Positions 28,848 through 36,992 of a DNA stretch of 58,891 nt are shown in pieces. The notes beneath the pieces were generated by a model that was given only the letters and a program-made list of their open reading frames with translations, did not search any database and was not told where the DNA came from. Source of the DNA: Candidatus Eiseniibacteriota bacterium (GTDB lineage: Bacteria; Eisenbacteria; RBG-16-71-46); the NCBI GenBank assembly GCA_025360715.1, contig JANYBS010000235.1, positions 1 to 58,891 on the forward strand, read 5' to 3'. A program made the translations under genes and the position numbers. Position 1 is the first letter of the stretch, and each line of letters opens with the position of its first letter.

Positions 28848-29969
28848 CTACCAGCTGAAGGAGGCGCTCACCAGATGGGTCGTGTCGAGATTCTTGTCGT
28901 CGGGGAACTGTGGGTCGCTCGCGGCGAAGAACCGATGCAGCGACGCCGCGTAGTCCGCGCCGAAATGCTTGTAGCGCACGCCCAATCCGAAATCGAGATC
29001 CTTACCGCTCATTCCCGAGCGCAGCGCGAGCGTGTTGCGGTACCAGTATTCAAGCCCGGTATGCAGGTCGGCATCGACGCTGCCAAGCTTGATCTGGCTG
29101 TCGAACGCGCGGTCCTCGAAGCTCCAGCCCAGGTCCACCGCCCACGTGAGCGCATGACGCTGCGCCGGGAAGAAGTTGAACGCCGCACCCGTCGTGAGCG
29201 ACGGCGCCACGAACTCGCGCGTGCCGTTACTCCAGCTCAGGTAGGTGGTCGTGAGGTCGTGCATGACGGCGCTGATCGTGACGGCATCCGACGCCATGTA
29301 GAGCGCACCCGCATCAAGCCCGGCGCCGAACGACGTGACATGATCGCCCGCGAGAGTGTCGGGGATGCTCTGGCGCACGAACTTGAGCGTGCCACCGTAA
29401 GCCCAGTGCGGCCCGCGCTGACGCGCATACGACAGGCCCATCGCCAGGTCCGCGCTGCTAGCCATATAGAGGTCCTGCGAGTTCAGCAGCAGGCGCTCAC
29501 CCGGATCCCACTTGCCATTGCCCTGGCCGTTGCCCGGCGTGAGCGGATCGTTATCGCTGCCGTAGTCCAGGAAGTCGATGCCCGCGCGCAGCGAGCCGCC
29601 TCGCGGCGTGACGGGAATGTCGTTGACACCCACCCAGGTGCCGCTCAGGCCGAACGCCGCTCGATTGCCGCCCTTGGCGGACTTGAGCGGCATCACCGCG
29701 CCGCCGAAGTTGTGGTTCACGAGGCTGCCGAACTGTTCGGCGTGCTGGAGGAACGCCTCGCGGTACGGCAGAAAGACCATGCCGGCGGGGTTCCAGTACG
29801 GCGAGGTCGCGTCATCGGCGACGGCGCTGAACGCGCCACCCATGCCGACGGCGCGCGCGCCGACGGCGATCTTCATGAACTCCCCCGCGTACTTCGTGGC
29901 GGATGCCGGCGCGACGCACAGGAGGGACAGCGCGGCGGCAATCGAGATGCGGGCGGAAAGGCGCTTCAT
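28848..29969 (-). CDS. PorV/PorQ-family outer-membrane beta-barrel protein
   Basis: A 373-residue outer-membrane protein of the PorV/PorQ (UPF0164) type. It starts at 29969 with GAGGAGACGC before the ATG. A signal peptide ends near PASA-TK. The family N-terminus is clear: AGEFMKIAVGARAVGMGGAF, then ATSPYWNPAGM. Many amphipathic strands follow and it ends with SASFSW, a typical barrel end with Trp/Phe. Such proteins help type IX-linked surface secretion in Bacteroidetes, but no other type IX genes are visible here, so its role is open. Confidence 0.88.
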   Translation of the reverse strand: MKRLSARISIAAALSLLCVAPASATKYAGEFMKIAVGARAVGMGGAFSAVADDATSPYWNPAGMVFLPYREAFLQHAEQFGSLVNHNFGGAVMPLKSAKGGNRAAFGLSGTWVGVNDIPVTPRGGSLRAGIDFLDYGSDNDPLTPGNGQGNGKWDPGERLLLNSQDLYMASSADLAMGLSYARQRGPHWAYGGTLKFVRQSIPDTLAGDHVTSFGAGLDAGALYMASDAVTISAVMHDLTTTYLSWSNGTREFVAPSLTTGAAFNFFPAQRHALTWAVDLGWSFEDRAFDSQIKLGSVDADLHTGLEYWYRNTLALRSGMSGKDLDFGLGVRYKHFGADYAASLHRFFAASDPQFPDDKNLDTTHLVSASFSW

Positions 29970-30020
29970 GCGTCTCCTCATCGTGGACCCGGACGAAACC
30001 ATGTGATGGCGTGCGCAGGG

Positions 30021-30050
30021 AGCGTAGGAGCCTGCGGAATCAGATGTCAA
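30021..30050 (-). promoter_or_regulatory. candidate promoter of the PorV-like gene
   Basis: TTGACA (30050-30045), an 18-base spacer, TACGCT (30026-30021). The -35 lies within the last codons of the upstream ORF, two bases before its TGA. The leader to the ATG at 29969 would be about 45 bases. Confidence 0.55.
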
Positions 30051-30678
30051 CCGGTGTCGGCACCGGCTTCCACTCCGGCCAGCTCGCATTGCCGAGTGGC
30101 TGCGCGATACGCCATTCGCCGCGTAGACGTACCAGTTCGCTGCCGGTCTTGAACATGCGTTCCTCGAAGACTCCCTTCGGCCGGTAGTGCACCTCATAGG
30201 ACACCATCACGCGGCCCGCCGTCACGGGCAGCGAATGGAAACCCTGTAGCCACAACTCGTCCGTCGGCGGCAGGAACCACAATGCACCCGGTTCGGGCAG
30301 GTCGTGACGCCCCTCCACGAAGCATTCGAATGCCGTATCGCCATCATCGTGGCGCAACGCGGACCAGTACGTATGAAGCGTGGAACTGGGCGAGCGAAAG
30401 CGCGGATCGACGCGGCAGCGCTCCCCCTGACCGAGAAGGCTGACGCAAGCGAGGAACAGCCACACGAAGTGCATCGGGCGAAGCGTGCTGCGCAGCGGCG
30501 CGGCAGGGACTTCCGCCGACGGTACGAACGGTTCTACCCCGTCCACCCCGGTGGGCGTTCCCTGTTTCTCGATCTGTTTCTCGATCTGTTTCTCGGTCTG
30601 GTTCTGGACCAGCTCAGCGTCGCGATGCAGGAGGTCGAGTCGCAAGTGCGCGTGCCTGAAGTTGCCGGCGGCGTCCAT
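30040..30678 (-). CDS. protein of unknown function, probably frameshifted at its 5' end
   Basis: A 212-residue frame I cannot assign. From residue 69 it could be a secreted protein (MHFVWLFLACVSLLG, then mature RFRSPSSTLHTYWSALRHDDG). The C-terminus (WRIAQPLGNASWPEWKPVP) resembles small conserved lipoprotein-like domains that measure stress-type phenotypes, but no match is certain. A 12-base repeat encodes the QIEK tripling. Third-codon-position GC shows coding in a different frame upstream (ATG at 30814, MPGANLVLADRQRG), shifting near 30715-30735. The real gene probably starts at 30814, 25 bases after rluB. It may be a true pseudogene or an assembly indel at a CCCGGG run. Confidence 0.55.
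   Translation of the reverse strand: MDAAGNFRHAHLRLDLLHRDAELVQNQTEKQIEKQIEKQGTPTGVDGVEPFVPSAEVPAAPLRSTLRPMHFVWLFLACVSLLGQGERCRVDPRFRSPSSTLHTYWSALRHDDGDTAFECFVEGRHDLPEPGALWFLPPTDELWLQGFHSLPVTAGRVMVSYEVHYRPKGVFEERMFKTGSELVRLRGEWRIAQPLGNASWPEWKPVPTPVDI
30562..30597. repeat. 12-base tandem repeat, three copies
   Basis: Unit CTGTTTCTCGAT, perfect twice and with one change in the third. In the minus-strand frame it encodes QIEKQIEKQ. Confidence 0.85.
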
Positions 30679-30839
30679 GACGCACGGCGCTCCCGTCGAG
30701 AGGATGTACGGGTGGCGCCCATCCCGGGCGCACCTGGGTCACGACCGTAGACCGCAAGCTTCGTTCCGCCTCCCCGCGCTGGCGATCGGCCAGCACGAGG
30801 TTCGCGCCCGGCATCAGCCCTGCGCCGGGACATGTTGTG

Positions 30840-32975
30840 TCAGCGCGACTTACGCCCTCGCGGCGGACCGCCCGCACGGTCGTCGCGACGCGGACCACGC
30901 GGCGCGGGACCGCGCGCCGGGCCGCGGCCTGAGCCAGCCGCCCCAGTACGGGCGCGCGACTGGGTCGGACCACCCCGGCGCGCATCGGCTCCAGGTGCGG
31001 GTCCGCGGGACGGGCCGCGAGAAGGACCGCGGCCAGCAGGACGGGCTCCCGGCCCGGCGCCGAAGCTCGGACGCTTCGAAGGTGCACGCTCCGGACGCGT
31101 GCCGCCGAAGTCGCGCCCGGCAGCCGGCCGGCCGGCCGGGCGTCCACGCCCTGCCCCCGCTCCGGCGCCGCCTCGCGGACGCGGATCCTCGGCCGTGGAA
31201 CGATCGCGCGCCGCTGGACGGTCGCGGCGGCCTCCGACCTCGGGACCGCGCGGCGGACGCGTGTCGCCGAAGCGGCCACGGGGACGGCGCTCATCAGGGC
31301 CCGGCTCGGTGAACTTGGCGAACGGCTGGCGCTTGGGGAACGCCGGGCCGGTGACCTTGCGCGGCGTGCGCTCGAATTGCGCGAACGGCCGCGAAGCATC
31401 GCCACCCTTGCCACGCGGCGCGGTGCCTGCAGGGCGCTCGCCGCCAAAGGCGCGCACGCCGGGACGCGGCCCGCGCTTACCCTTGCGGTCATCGCGACGA
31501 TCGCCGCGCGGCGTGGGCCGCTCGGTGGGACCGCTGCGCATGCGTGAGTCACGCGGCACGCGCGGCTCGCGCGCCTCGGCGTACTCGCGCTCCGGCGGCG
31601 CGCTCGCGGCGGCGCGCGACGAGCGGCGTGGCGCGCGCGGCTCCCGAGTCTCGCGCGGCGCATGAGTCTCGCGCGGCTCCCGAGTCTCACGCGTCTCGCG
31701 AGTCTCGCGCGGCGCACGTGACTCGCTGACCGCCCGTGGCGATGCGGTCGGCTTGCGCGGTTCACGGGGCTCACGGGGCTCACGGGGTTCACGGGGTTCA
31801 CGGGGTCCGCGTGCGCGGCTCACCTCGGGCGCGTGCCACGGAGCGGCACCACGCGTGCGCGGAGACTCTGCCGAGTCCTCCTCGCCGCCCGGATCGTCGC
31901 TGCCGTACTCATCACTCTCGCCGCCTTGTACGAAGTCGGCGTCGCCGCGCTTGCGGCTCGCGCGCACCGGCCACACGGCCTCGGCGCCATCGTCATCGTC
32001 CTCGAACACCGGCGAGCCCTTGGGAGCGATAGCGCCACCCAGGAAGGTGTCTTCATACTCGACGTCGTCGTCGAAGTCTTCAGCCTCCGGCCTCGAAGGC
32101 TCCGGCGACCGCTTGCGCGATGAAGGCGCGTAGGTCGCCTCGCCGCGAGTCGCCTCACCGCGCGTGCCTTCGGCCCGCAGGCCCTCGGGGCGAGTGCGCT
32201 TGGATGCGCCGCCGGGCTGGTGGCCGCGTGACGTCCCGCCCGTGCGAGCGCGCGGACGAGCCGACACCTTGCGAAGGCGTTCGACCTCGTCCTCGGACAA
32301 CTCGCGCCACATGCCGCGCGGCAACGGTCCCAGGCGCACCGGGCCGTAGCCCACGCGGTGCAAGCCCGTGACCTGGATTCCGACGGCCTCGCACATGCGG
32401 CGAACCTGGCGGAACCGGCCTTCGTGGATCACGACCTCGATCATGATCGCGGCGAATCCGGGATCGATGCGGCGCACGCGCGCGGGGCTGCTCACCACAC
32501 CCGGCTCGAACTCGACTCCATTGGCGAGGCGGTCCAACTGGCGCTGACTCGGCGCGCGGCCCAAACGCACGCGGTACACCTTGTCCACGCCGTAGCGCGG
32601 ATGCATGAGGTGATGCGCGAGCTCGCCATCGTTCGTGAGCAGCAGCAAGCCGCTCGTGTCGGCGTCCAATCGCCCCACCGGGAAGAGCCGCTGGCCCGGC
32701 GGCAGGTAGTCCTTCACGGTCTGGCGGCCCTGCGGATCGTCTAGCGTGCTGATCACGCCGACCGGCTTGTTGAGCACGAAATAAACGTTCGCGTGGCGCT
32801 TCGGCAGCGGGCGGCCGTTCACCTCGACCTTGTCGCGATCGATCTCGATCTGCGTGCCAGGCTCGGTGACGAGGCGACCGTTGACGCGAACATGGCCTTC
32901 CTGGATCAGCACGTCGCACTTGCGGCGCGCGCCGATGCCGCGCTCGGCCATCAGTTTGTTCAGACGAATCGACAT
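30840..32975 (-). CDS. rluB: RluB-type 23S rRNA pseudouridine synthase with giant disordered tail
   Basis: Converts a uridine of 23S rRNA to pseudouridine. The 711 residues are more than twice the usual 240-300. The S4 RNA-binding domain is at about 3-60; the catalytic domain has PVGVISTLDDPQGR, GRLDADTSGLLLLTND (catalytic Asp104), HEGRFRQVRRM and GLHRVGYGP. From about 245 to the end the chain is low complexity: an acidic block (DDDVEYED), then PRE tripeptide repeats, RET/REP repeats and an RG/PR-rich end. The tail may bind RNA or ribosomal proteins. It is last-but-one in the trpS-scpA-scpB operon, a placement that is common for rluB. Confidence 0.92.
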   Translation of the reverse strand: MSIRLNKLMAERGIGARRKCDVLIQEGHVRVNGRLVTEPGTQIEIDRDKVEVNGRPLPKRHANVYFVLNKPVGVISTLDDPQGRQTVKDYLPPGQRLFPVGRLDADTSGLLLLTNDGELAHHLMHPRYGVDKVYRVRLGRAPSQRQLDRLANGVEFEPGVVSSPARVRRIDPGFAAIMIEVVIHEGRFRQVRRMCEAVGIQVTGLHRVGYGPVRLGPLPRGMWRELSEDEVERLRKVSARPRARTGGTSRGHQPGGASKRTRPEGLRAEGTRGEATRGEATYAPSSRKRSPEPSRPEAEDFDDDVEYEDTFLGGAIAPKGSPVFEDDDDGAEAVWPVRASRKRGDADFVQGGESDEYGSDDPGGEEDSAESPRTRGAAPWHAPEVSRARGPREPREPREPREPREPRKPTASPRAVSESRAPRETRETRETREPRETHAPRETREPRAPRRSSRAAASAPPEREYAEAREPRVPRDSRMRSGPTERPTPRGDRRDDRKGKRGPRPGVRAFGGERPAGTAPRGKGGDASRPFAQFERTPRKVTGPAFPKRQPFAKFTEPGPDERRPRGRFGDTRPPRGPEVGGRRDRPAARDRSTAEDPRPRGGAGAGAGRGRPAGRPAAGRDFGGTRPERAPSKRPSFGAGPGARPAGRGPSRGPSRGPAPGADARRGGPTQSRARTGAAGSGRGPARGPAPRGPRRDDRAGGPPRGRKSR
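31761..31805. repeat. 9-base tandem repeat, five copies (PRE repeat)
   Basis: Units TTCACGGGG or CTCACGGGG repeat five times. On the minus strand they encode Pro-Arg-Glu in tandem within the RluB tail. A looser nine-base pattern continues at about 31630-31730. Confidence 0.85.
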
Positions 32976-32976
32976 G

Positions 32977-33504
32977 TCAGAGGCTCTCCGGTCTTGAAAA
33001 ACGTGTCACCAGTGCGCGGTGCTGTGGGAACGCCGCGAGGAGTTGCTCGCGCGTACCCATCTCGAAGTCCGCGAAATCGAATCCCGGCGCCACGGTGCAA
33101 CCCAGCAGCGCGAACGAGGCGCCCTCGCCCGGCTCGGCGCCGAACCAACAACCGTTCGGCACCACACATTGGAATGTCTCGCCCCGGTCCACATCGCGGC
33201 CCAGCCGATGCATCCGGTACTCCCCAGCGGGCGTGAGCACATGCAGGTGGAGTGGTCCGCCTTCATACAGATGCCACACCTCGTCGGCGTGCAGGCGGTG
33301 CAGGCGGGAATGCTCCCCTGCCTGAAGAAGATAGTAGATGGCGGTCGAAAGCGCGCGGGATGCCCCGAAACGCCCGGGAAGTGCCCCGGCGGCGAGCGCC
33401 TCGGAGCTGCGATAGGTCTCACGGAACCAGCCGCCCTCGGGATGAGGCACCAGGGTGAGCGCCTTCACCCAAGCAGCGGCGTCCTTGGACGCGCCGGGGC
33501 TCAT
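32977..33504 (-). CDS. cupin-superfamily protein (DUF985 type)
   Basis: A 175-residue single-domain cupin-like protein with HPEGGWFRETYRS, then STAIYYLLQAGEHSRLHRLHADEVWHLYEG and a later CVVPNGCWFGAEPG. Several conserved His and Glu residues would form the metal site. Members are seen in plants and bacteria but their substrate is unclear. The stop is one base before the rluB start, so the genes are coupled. Its own start lacks a clear ribosome site and lies 48 bases after scpB. Confidence 0.87.
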   Translation of the reverse strand: MSPGASKDAAAWVKALTLVPHPEGGWFRETYRSSEALAAGALPGRFGASRALSTAIYYLLQAGEHSRLHRLHADEVWHLYEGGPLHLHVLTPAGEYRMHRLGRDVDRGETFQCVVPNGCWFGAEPGEGASFALLGCTVAPGFDFADFEMGTREQLLAAFPQHRALVTRFSRPESL

Positions 33505-33552
33505 GACGGCACTCGATGGCAGACCAGGCGGCAGCGATGCGCCGCGCGGGTT

Positions 33553-34665
33553 TCAGTGGCGATCGTCGTGCTTGGTGAGATGCGCCTCGGGATGGGACTC
33601 GTCGTCTTCCGCATCCCCGTCGTCATCGTCATCCTCATCCTCGTCGTCATCTTCGTAGTCGTCGTCGAATTCGTCCTCGTCCTTGTCATCTTCATCCTCG
33701 GACTCGTCGTCCTCGTACGACTCATCATCATCCTCGTCGGCATCCGCGTCCGAGGCCTTCAGGTCGCCACCCACCTCAGCGACATCGGCGACTCCATCCA
33801 CGAGCAACGCATCTGCCTGATCCATCGAGAAGGCGTCTTCGTCGACGACCTCCTCTTCCGCATCGGCGTCGTCATCCTCGTCGGCGTCGTCATCGTCATC
33901 TTCGAATTCATCATCGTCGTATTCATCTTCGGCGTCGTCTTCATCCGTCGCGGCGGCCGCTCGCGTATGCGCCACGTCTTCGCCGCCCGGCATCGTCTCG
34001 GCGGCTGCGGCGGTGACACCCTCGGCCAGCAGGGCGACTGCAGCGCCATCACCCAGCGTCTGTTCGCCCTCCGCCAGCGCGACCGGCATACCGCTCTCGG
34101 GATCGAGCTCCATCATCTCCATCTGCTCGGGCTCTCGAGCCGCAACTAGCGCACGCAACTCCTCGGGACGCGGCAGCTCGGTGAGGTCCTTGAGGCCGAA
34201 GTAGTTGAGGAACTCCGGCGTCGAGCCGTAGAGCAGCGGCCGGCCGACCACGGTCGAGCGGCCCTTGATCGTGACGAGATTGCGCTCGAGCAGCGTGGCC
34301 ATCACGCCGCTGGCGTCGACGCCACGGATGGCCTCGACCTCGCTCTTCGTGACCGGCTGCTTGTACGCGATGATCGCCATGGTCTCGAGCGCCGCGCGCG
34401 AAAGCCGCGTCTTGCGCTTGCCGCGCAGCATGCGCGTGATCCACTCCGCCTGCTCCGGCCGCGTCATCACGACCCAGCCGCCGCTCATCTCGCGTAGTTC
34501 CACACCTGCTTCGCGCGCTTGGTACTCCTCACCCAGCGCTTGCAGAGCGGCAGTGAGGTCTTCGGACGTGGTCTCGAGCGCCTCTCCCAGAAGGGCCAGC
34601 GTCAGCGGCTGGTCCGACGAGAAGAGCAGCGCCTCAACCGCCGATCGCAGATTCGACGGGGGCAT
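33553..34665 (-). CDS. scpB: ScpB, condensin accessory protein, with a long acidic tail
   Basis: A subunit of the SMC-ScpAB chromosome-segregation complex. It has 370 residues from the ATG at 34665 (AAGGAAG upstream), overlapping scpA by 32 bases. Residues 1-180 are normal ScpB: two winged-helix domains with AVEALLFSSDQPLTLALLGEAL, IIAYKQPVTKSEVEAIRG and LLYGSTPEFLNYFGL. Residues 180-370 are an unusual Asp/Glu-rich tail, with runs such as EDDDDDADEDDDAD. ScpB is normally about 180-280 residues. The tail may mimic DNA or bind basic partners. Confidence 0.94.
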   Translation of the reverse strand: MPPSNLRSAVEALLFSSDQPLTLALLGEALETTSEDLTAALQALGEEYQAREAGVELREMSGGWVVMTRPEQAEWITRMLRGKRKTRLSRAALETMAIIAYKQPVTKSEVEAIRGVDASGVMATLLERNLVTIKGRSTVVGRPLLYGSTPEFLNYFGLKDLTELPRPEELRALVAAREPEQMEMMELDPESGMPVALAEGEQTLGDGAAVALLAEGVTAAAAETMPGGEDVAHTRAAAATDEDDAEDEYDDDEFEDDDDDADEDDDADAEEEVVDEDAFSMDQADALLVDGVADVAEVGGDLKASDADADEDDDESYEDDESEDEDDKDEDEFDDDYEDDDEDEDDDDDGDAEDDESHPEAHLTKHDDRH

Positions 34666-35527
34666 TCGGGTCACTTCCTTCCTGGAGTCGGGGCAGGATG
34701 ACGATGTCATCGAAGTTGGCGTCCTGCGTCACGATGACGCGGCCGAGCTTGATCAGCTCGAGGAGGGCCATGAATGAGACGATGATCTCCATGCGAGCGC
34801 GAGCATGGAAGACGAGTGCCGAGAACATGAGCCGACCATCTTCGAAGACCGTGCGCGCGATGAGCGACATCTTGTCCTCGATGTCGTAAAGCTCGGTAGT
34901 GACGGAGTACACCACGCGCTCGGGGCGGCGCGCCATGACACGATTGAGCGCTTCGAGAAGATCGAACAGCGTGGCCGGCGCAAGCGGCAGCGGACCGGCA
35001 TCGTCCTCGGTGGGCACCATGCCGCGCTCGAAGAGCGTGCGACGCAGCGCCTCGTGGGACTTGAGCGTCTCCGATGCTTCCTTGTACAAGCGGTACTCGA
35101 TCAGGCGCTGGACGAGCTCTTCGCGCGGATCGCCCTCGTCCTCCTCGTCGTCGCTCTTGGGCACCGGCAGCAGCATCTTCGCCTTGATGCGCATGAGTGT
35201 CGCGGCCATCACGAGGAACTCGCCCGCCACATCCAGATCGAGCGATTGCATGAGTTCGATGTACGCCAGGTACTGCTGCGTGATGCGCGCGATCGGGATG
35301 TCGTAGATATCGACTTCGTCGCGCTTGATCAGGTGCAGCAGCAGGTCGAGCGGGCCTTCGAAGCGGTCGAGCTTCACGTTGACCGTGTTGCGGGGCGTCT
35401 TGACCAGCGGCTCGCCGTCGCGGTCGCGCGCGGCAGGGCTCTCGACCTGCAGGTCCGGCGGCGTCACCGCGAGCGCGGCTTCGCCCGCCGGCTCACCGTT
35501 CACGTTCTCGCCCTGATCGTCGCTCAT
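34634..35527 (-). CDS. scpA: ScpA, kleisin subunit of SMC condensin
   Basis: A kleisin that bridges SMC heads. It has 297 residues with about 45 extra unconserved residues at the N-terminus, then LDRFEGPLDLLLHLIKRDEVDIYDIPIARITQQYL, the family signature. The middle segment is acidic (SDDEEDEGDPREELVQRLIEY). The C-terminal winged helix (FMALLELIKLGRVIVTQDANF) binds the SMC head. The ATG is inside the stop of trpS (ATGA) and the end overlaps scpB. Confidence 0.95.
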   Translation of the reverse strand: MSDDQGENVNGEPAGEAALAVTPPDLQVESPAARDRDGEPLVKTPRNTVNVKLDRFEGPLDLLLHLIKRDEVDIYDIPIARITQQYLAYIELMQSLDLDVAGEFLVMAATLMRIKAKMLLPVPKSDDEEDEGDPREELVQRLIEYRLYKEASETLKSHEALRRTLFERGMVPTEDDAGPLPLAPATLFDLLEALNRVMARRPERVVYSVTTELYDIEDKMSLIARTVFEDGRLMFSALVFHARARMEIIVSFMALLELIKLGRVIVTQDANFDDIVILPRLQEGSDPNAPVESAIGG

Positions 35528-36576
35528 GAGGGCTCCACGACGGACTTGACGCCCATCGCACTCCGCACCAGGTCCATGGTCTCGCGCGCCACTTCGCGCG
35601 CCTTCGCGGTGCCGTCGCGCAGCACGTCACGCACGGCATCGGGATCGTTCGCCCAGCGCTCGCGGCGCTCACGGATGGGTGCGAGCGCCTCGGTCATGAC
35701 GGCCGCCAACCGGCGCTTGTCGGCCACACAGCCCAGCCGACCCGCGCGGCACTCGACCGCGATCGCGTCCGCTTCGCCGCTGTTGAACTTGCGGTGATAC
35801 TCCCACACCACGCAGCCCGGATGCCCATCGGACTCATCGGCCTGCGGACGGCCCGGGTCGTCCTTGCGGAGCTTCTTCGGGTCCGTGTAGGCCGACATGA
35901 CGAGCTTCTCGATCGCCGCGGGCTCTTCGGCGAGCATGATCGCGTTCTTGAGGGACTTGCTCATGCGGCGGCCATCGAGCCCCAGCATGCGCGCGAAGGC
36001 TGTGAGCTGCGCCTCGGGCTCGGGGAACACGGCCGCGCGCTCCTGGCAGTACACATGGTTGAAGCGCCGCGCGAGTTCGCGCGTGAGCTCCACGTGTGGC
36101 ACCTGATCCTCGCCCACCGGCACATGCGTGGGGCGGTAAAGCAGGATGTCGGCGGCCTGCAACACGCTGTAGCCCAGGTGGCCGTACGAGATCGTCTGCT
36201 CGTCCAGACATAAGTCCTTGATCTGTTCCTTGAGCGTGGGGATGCGCTCGAGCCGCGCCTTGGAGACGAGCATCGACAATAACAGATGCAGCTCGGCGTG
36301 CTCTTTGACCGCGCTCTGCACGAAGATCACGCTCTTGGCCGGATCGAGGCCCGCGGCGAGCCAGTCGAGCACCATGTCCCAGATGTTCTGCTGCAGATCG
36401 GCGGTGTGCTCGTAGCCCGTGGTGAGCATGTGCCAATCTGCGACCATGTGGAAGTTCGTCCAGCCCGCATCCTGCAGCCGCACCCAGTTCTCGAGTGCGC
36501 CCACGTAGTTGCCCAGATGCAGGCGCCCGGTGGGGCGCATGCCCGAGAGGATGCGTTGGGTGGATACCGAAGTCAT
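35524..36576 (-). CDS. trpS: tryptophanyl-tRNA synthetase
   Basis: Charges tRNA-Trp. It has 350 residues from the ATG at 36576 (GGAG at seven bases). A longer frame upstream encodes repeat-derived junk. Class I motifs: PTGRLHLGNY (HIGH-type) near residue 15, GEDQVPHVELTRELA, and RRMSKSLKNA (KMSKS). There is a 41-residue stretch with a DDPGRPQADESDG loop before the C-terminal helices. It is the first gene of the scpAB operon, with a promoter about 230 bases upstream. Confidence 0.95.
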   Translation of the reverse strand: MTSVSTQRILSGMRPTGRLHLGNYVGALENWVRLQDAGWTNFHMVADWHMLTTGYEHTADLQQNIWDMVLDWLAAGLDPAKSVIFVQSAVKEHAELHLLLSMLVSKARLERIPTLKEQIKDLCLDEQTISYGHLGYSVLQAADILLYRPTHVPVGEDQVPHVELTRELARRFNHVYCQERAAVFPEPEAQLTAFARMLGLDGRRMSKSLKNAIMLAEEPAAIEKLVMSAYTDPKKLRKDDPGRPQADESDGHPGCVVWEYHRKFNSGEADAIAVECRAGRLGCVADKRRLAAVMTEALAPIRERRERWANDPDAVRDVLRDGTAKAREVARETMDLVRSAMGVKSVVEPS

Positions 36577-36634
36577 CGAGCAGCTCCGCGGCGGCGATCG
36601 CCGCTCGAGGGCAGGGCCGCGGGAGCGGTCACCA

Positions 36635-36676
36635 GCCGGTGGGCGGGCACGGGAGCTGCAGTCCGCGCCCACCGGC
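36635..36676 (-). promoter_or_regulatory. leader hairpin of trpS mRNA
   Basis: An 11-base perfect inverted repeat (GCCGGTGGGCG / CGCCCACCGGC) with a 20-base loop that has its own small stem around CTGCAG. It lies about 60 bases before the start codon in the long leader. Function not known. Confidence 0.4.
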
Positions 36677-36806
36677 GAGCCGGCGCGGGCGTGGAATGGC
36701 GAGGGCTGGTGCGAACCGCCTTGCGTTCCGGCGACGCACCGAGGCAGATGAGGTGGACTCTCACCGGACGCGGCTCCTGTAAGAACGGGTATCTTGTTGG
36801 CGGGGC

Positions 36807-36836
36807 AGGATATCCGAGGCAGGCTGCGAGGGTCAA
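36807..36836 (-). promoter_or_regulatory. candidate promoter of trpS-scpAB operon
   Basis: TTGACC (36836-36831), an 18-base spacer, TATCCT (36812-36807). The transcript would start near 36800, giving a leader of about 225 bases. The 12-base tandem repeat touches the -35 from upstream. Confidence 0.6.
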
Positions 36837-36898
36837 GGATTCCCCGCAGGATTCCCCGCAGGATTCCCCGCAGGATTCCCCGCACAGGATTCCCCGCA
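36837..36898. repeat. 12-base tandem repeat, five copies
   Basis: GGATTCCCCGCA occurs four times in perfect tandem (36837-36884), then CA, then a fifth copy (36887-36898). It abuts the trpS -35 box. Confidence 0.92.
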
Positions 36899-36992
36899 CC
36901 CTGCGCGCGCCGCCTGAGCCTTCGCTTGAACCTCATGTGTCACACGAGCTGACGGCCGCAACTGCATTCCCGCGAACGAACGCGGGCAACAG

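Larger units (their letters stand above)
36577..36992. other. trpS leader and promoter region, no gene
   Basis: No credible gene. The frames over the repeat give only repeated tripeptides. It holds the trpS promoter, a 12-base tandem repeat just upstream of it, and a long imperfect hairpin (arms 36635-36645 and 36666-36676) within the predicted leader. I see no T-box consensus and no run of Trp codons. Confidence 0.6.

Noticed and set aside
36577-36800. A T-box riboswitch before trpS
   Set aside because: The leader has a hairpin but no AGGGTGGNACCGCG-like motif or Trp specifier was seen.
36837-36898. A CRISPR array
   Set aside because: The 12-base units are contiguous with no unique spacers.
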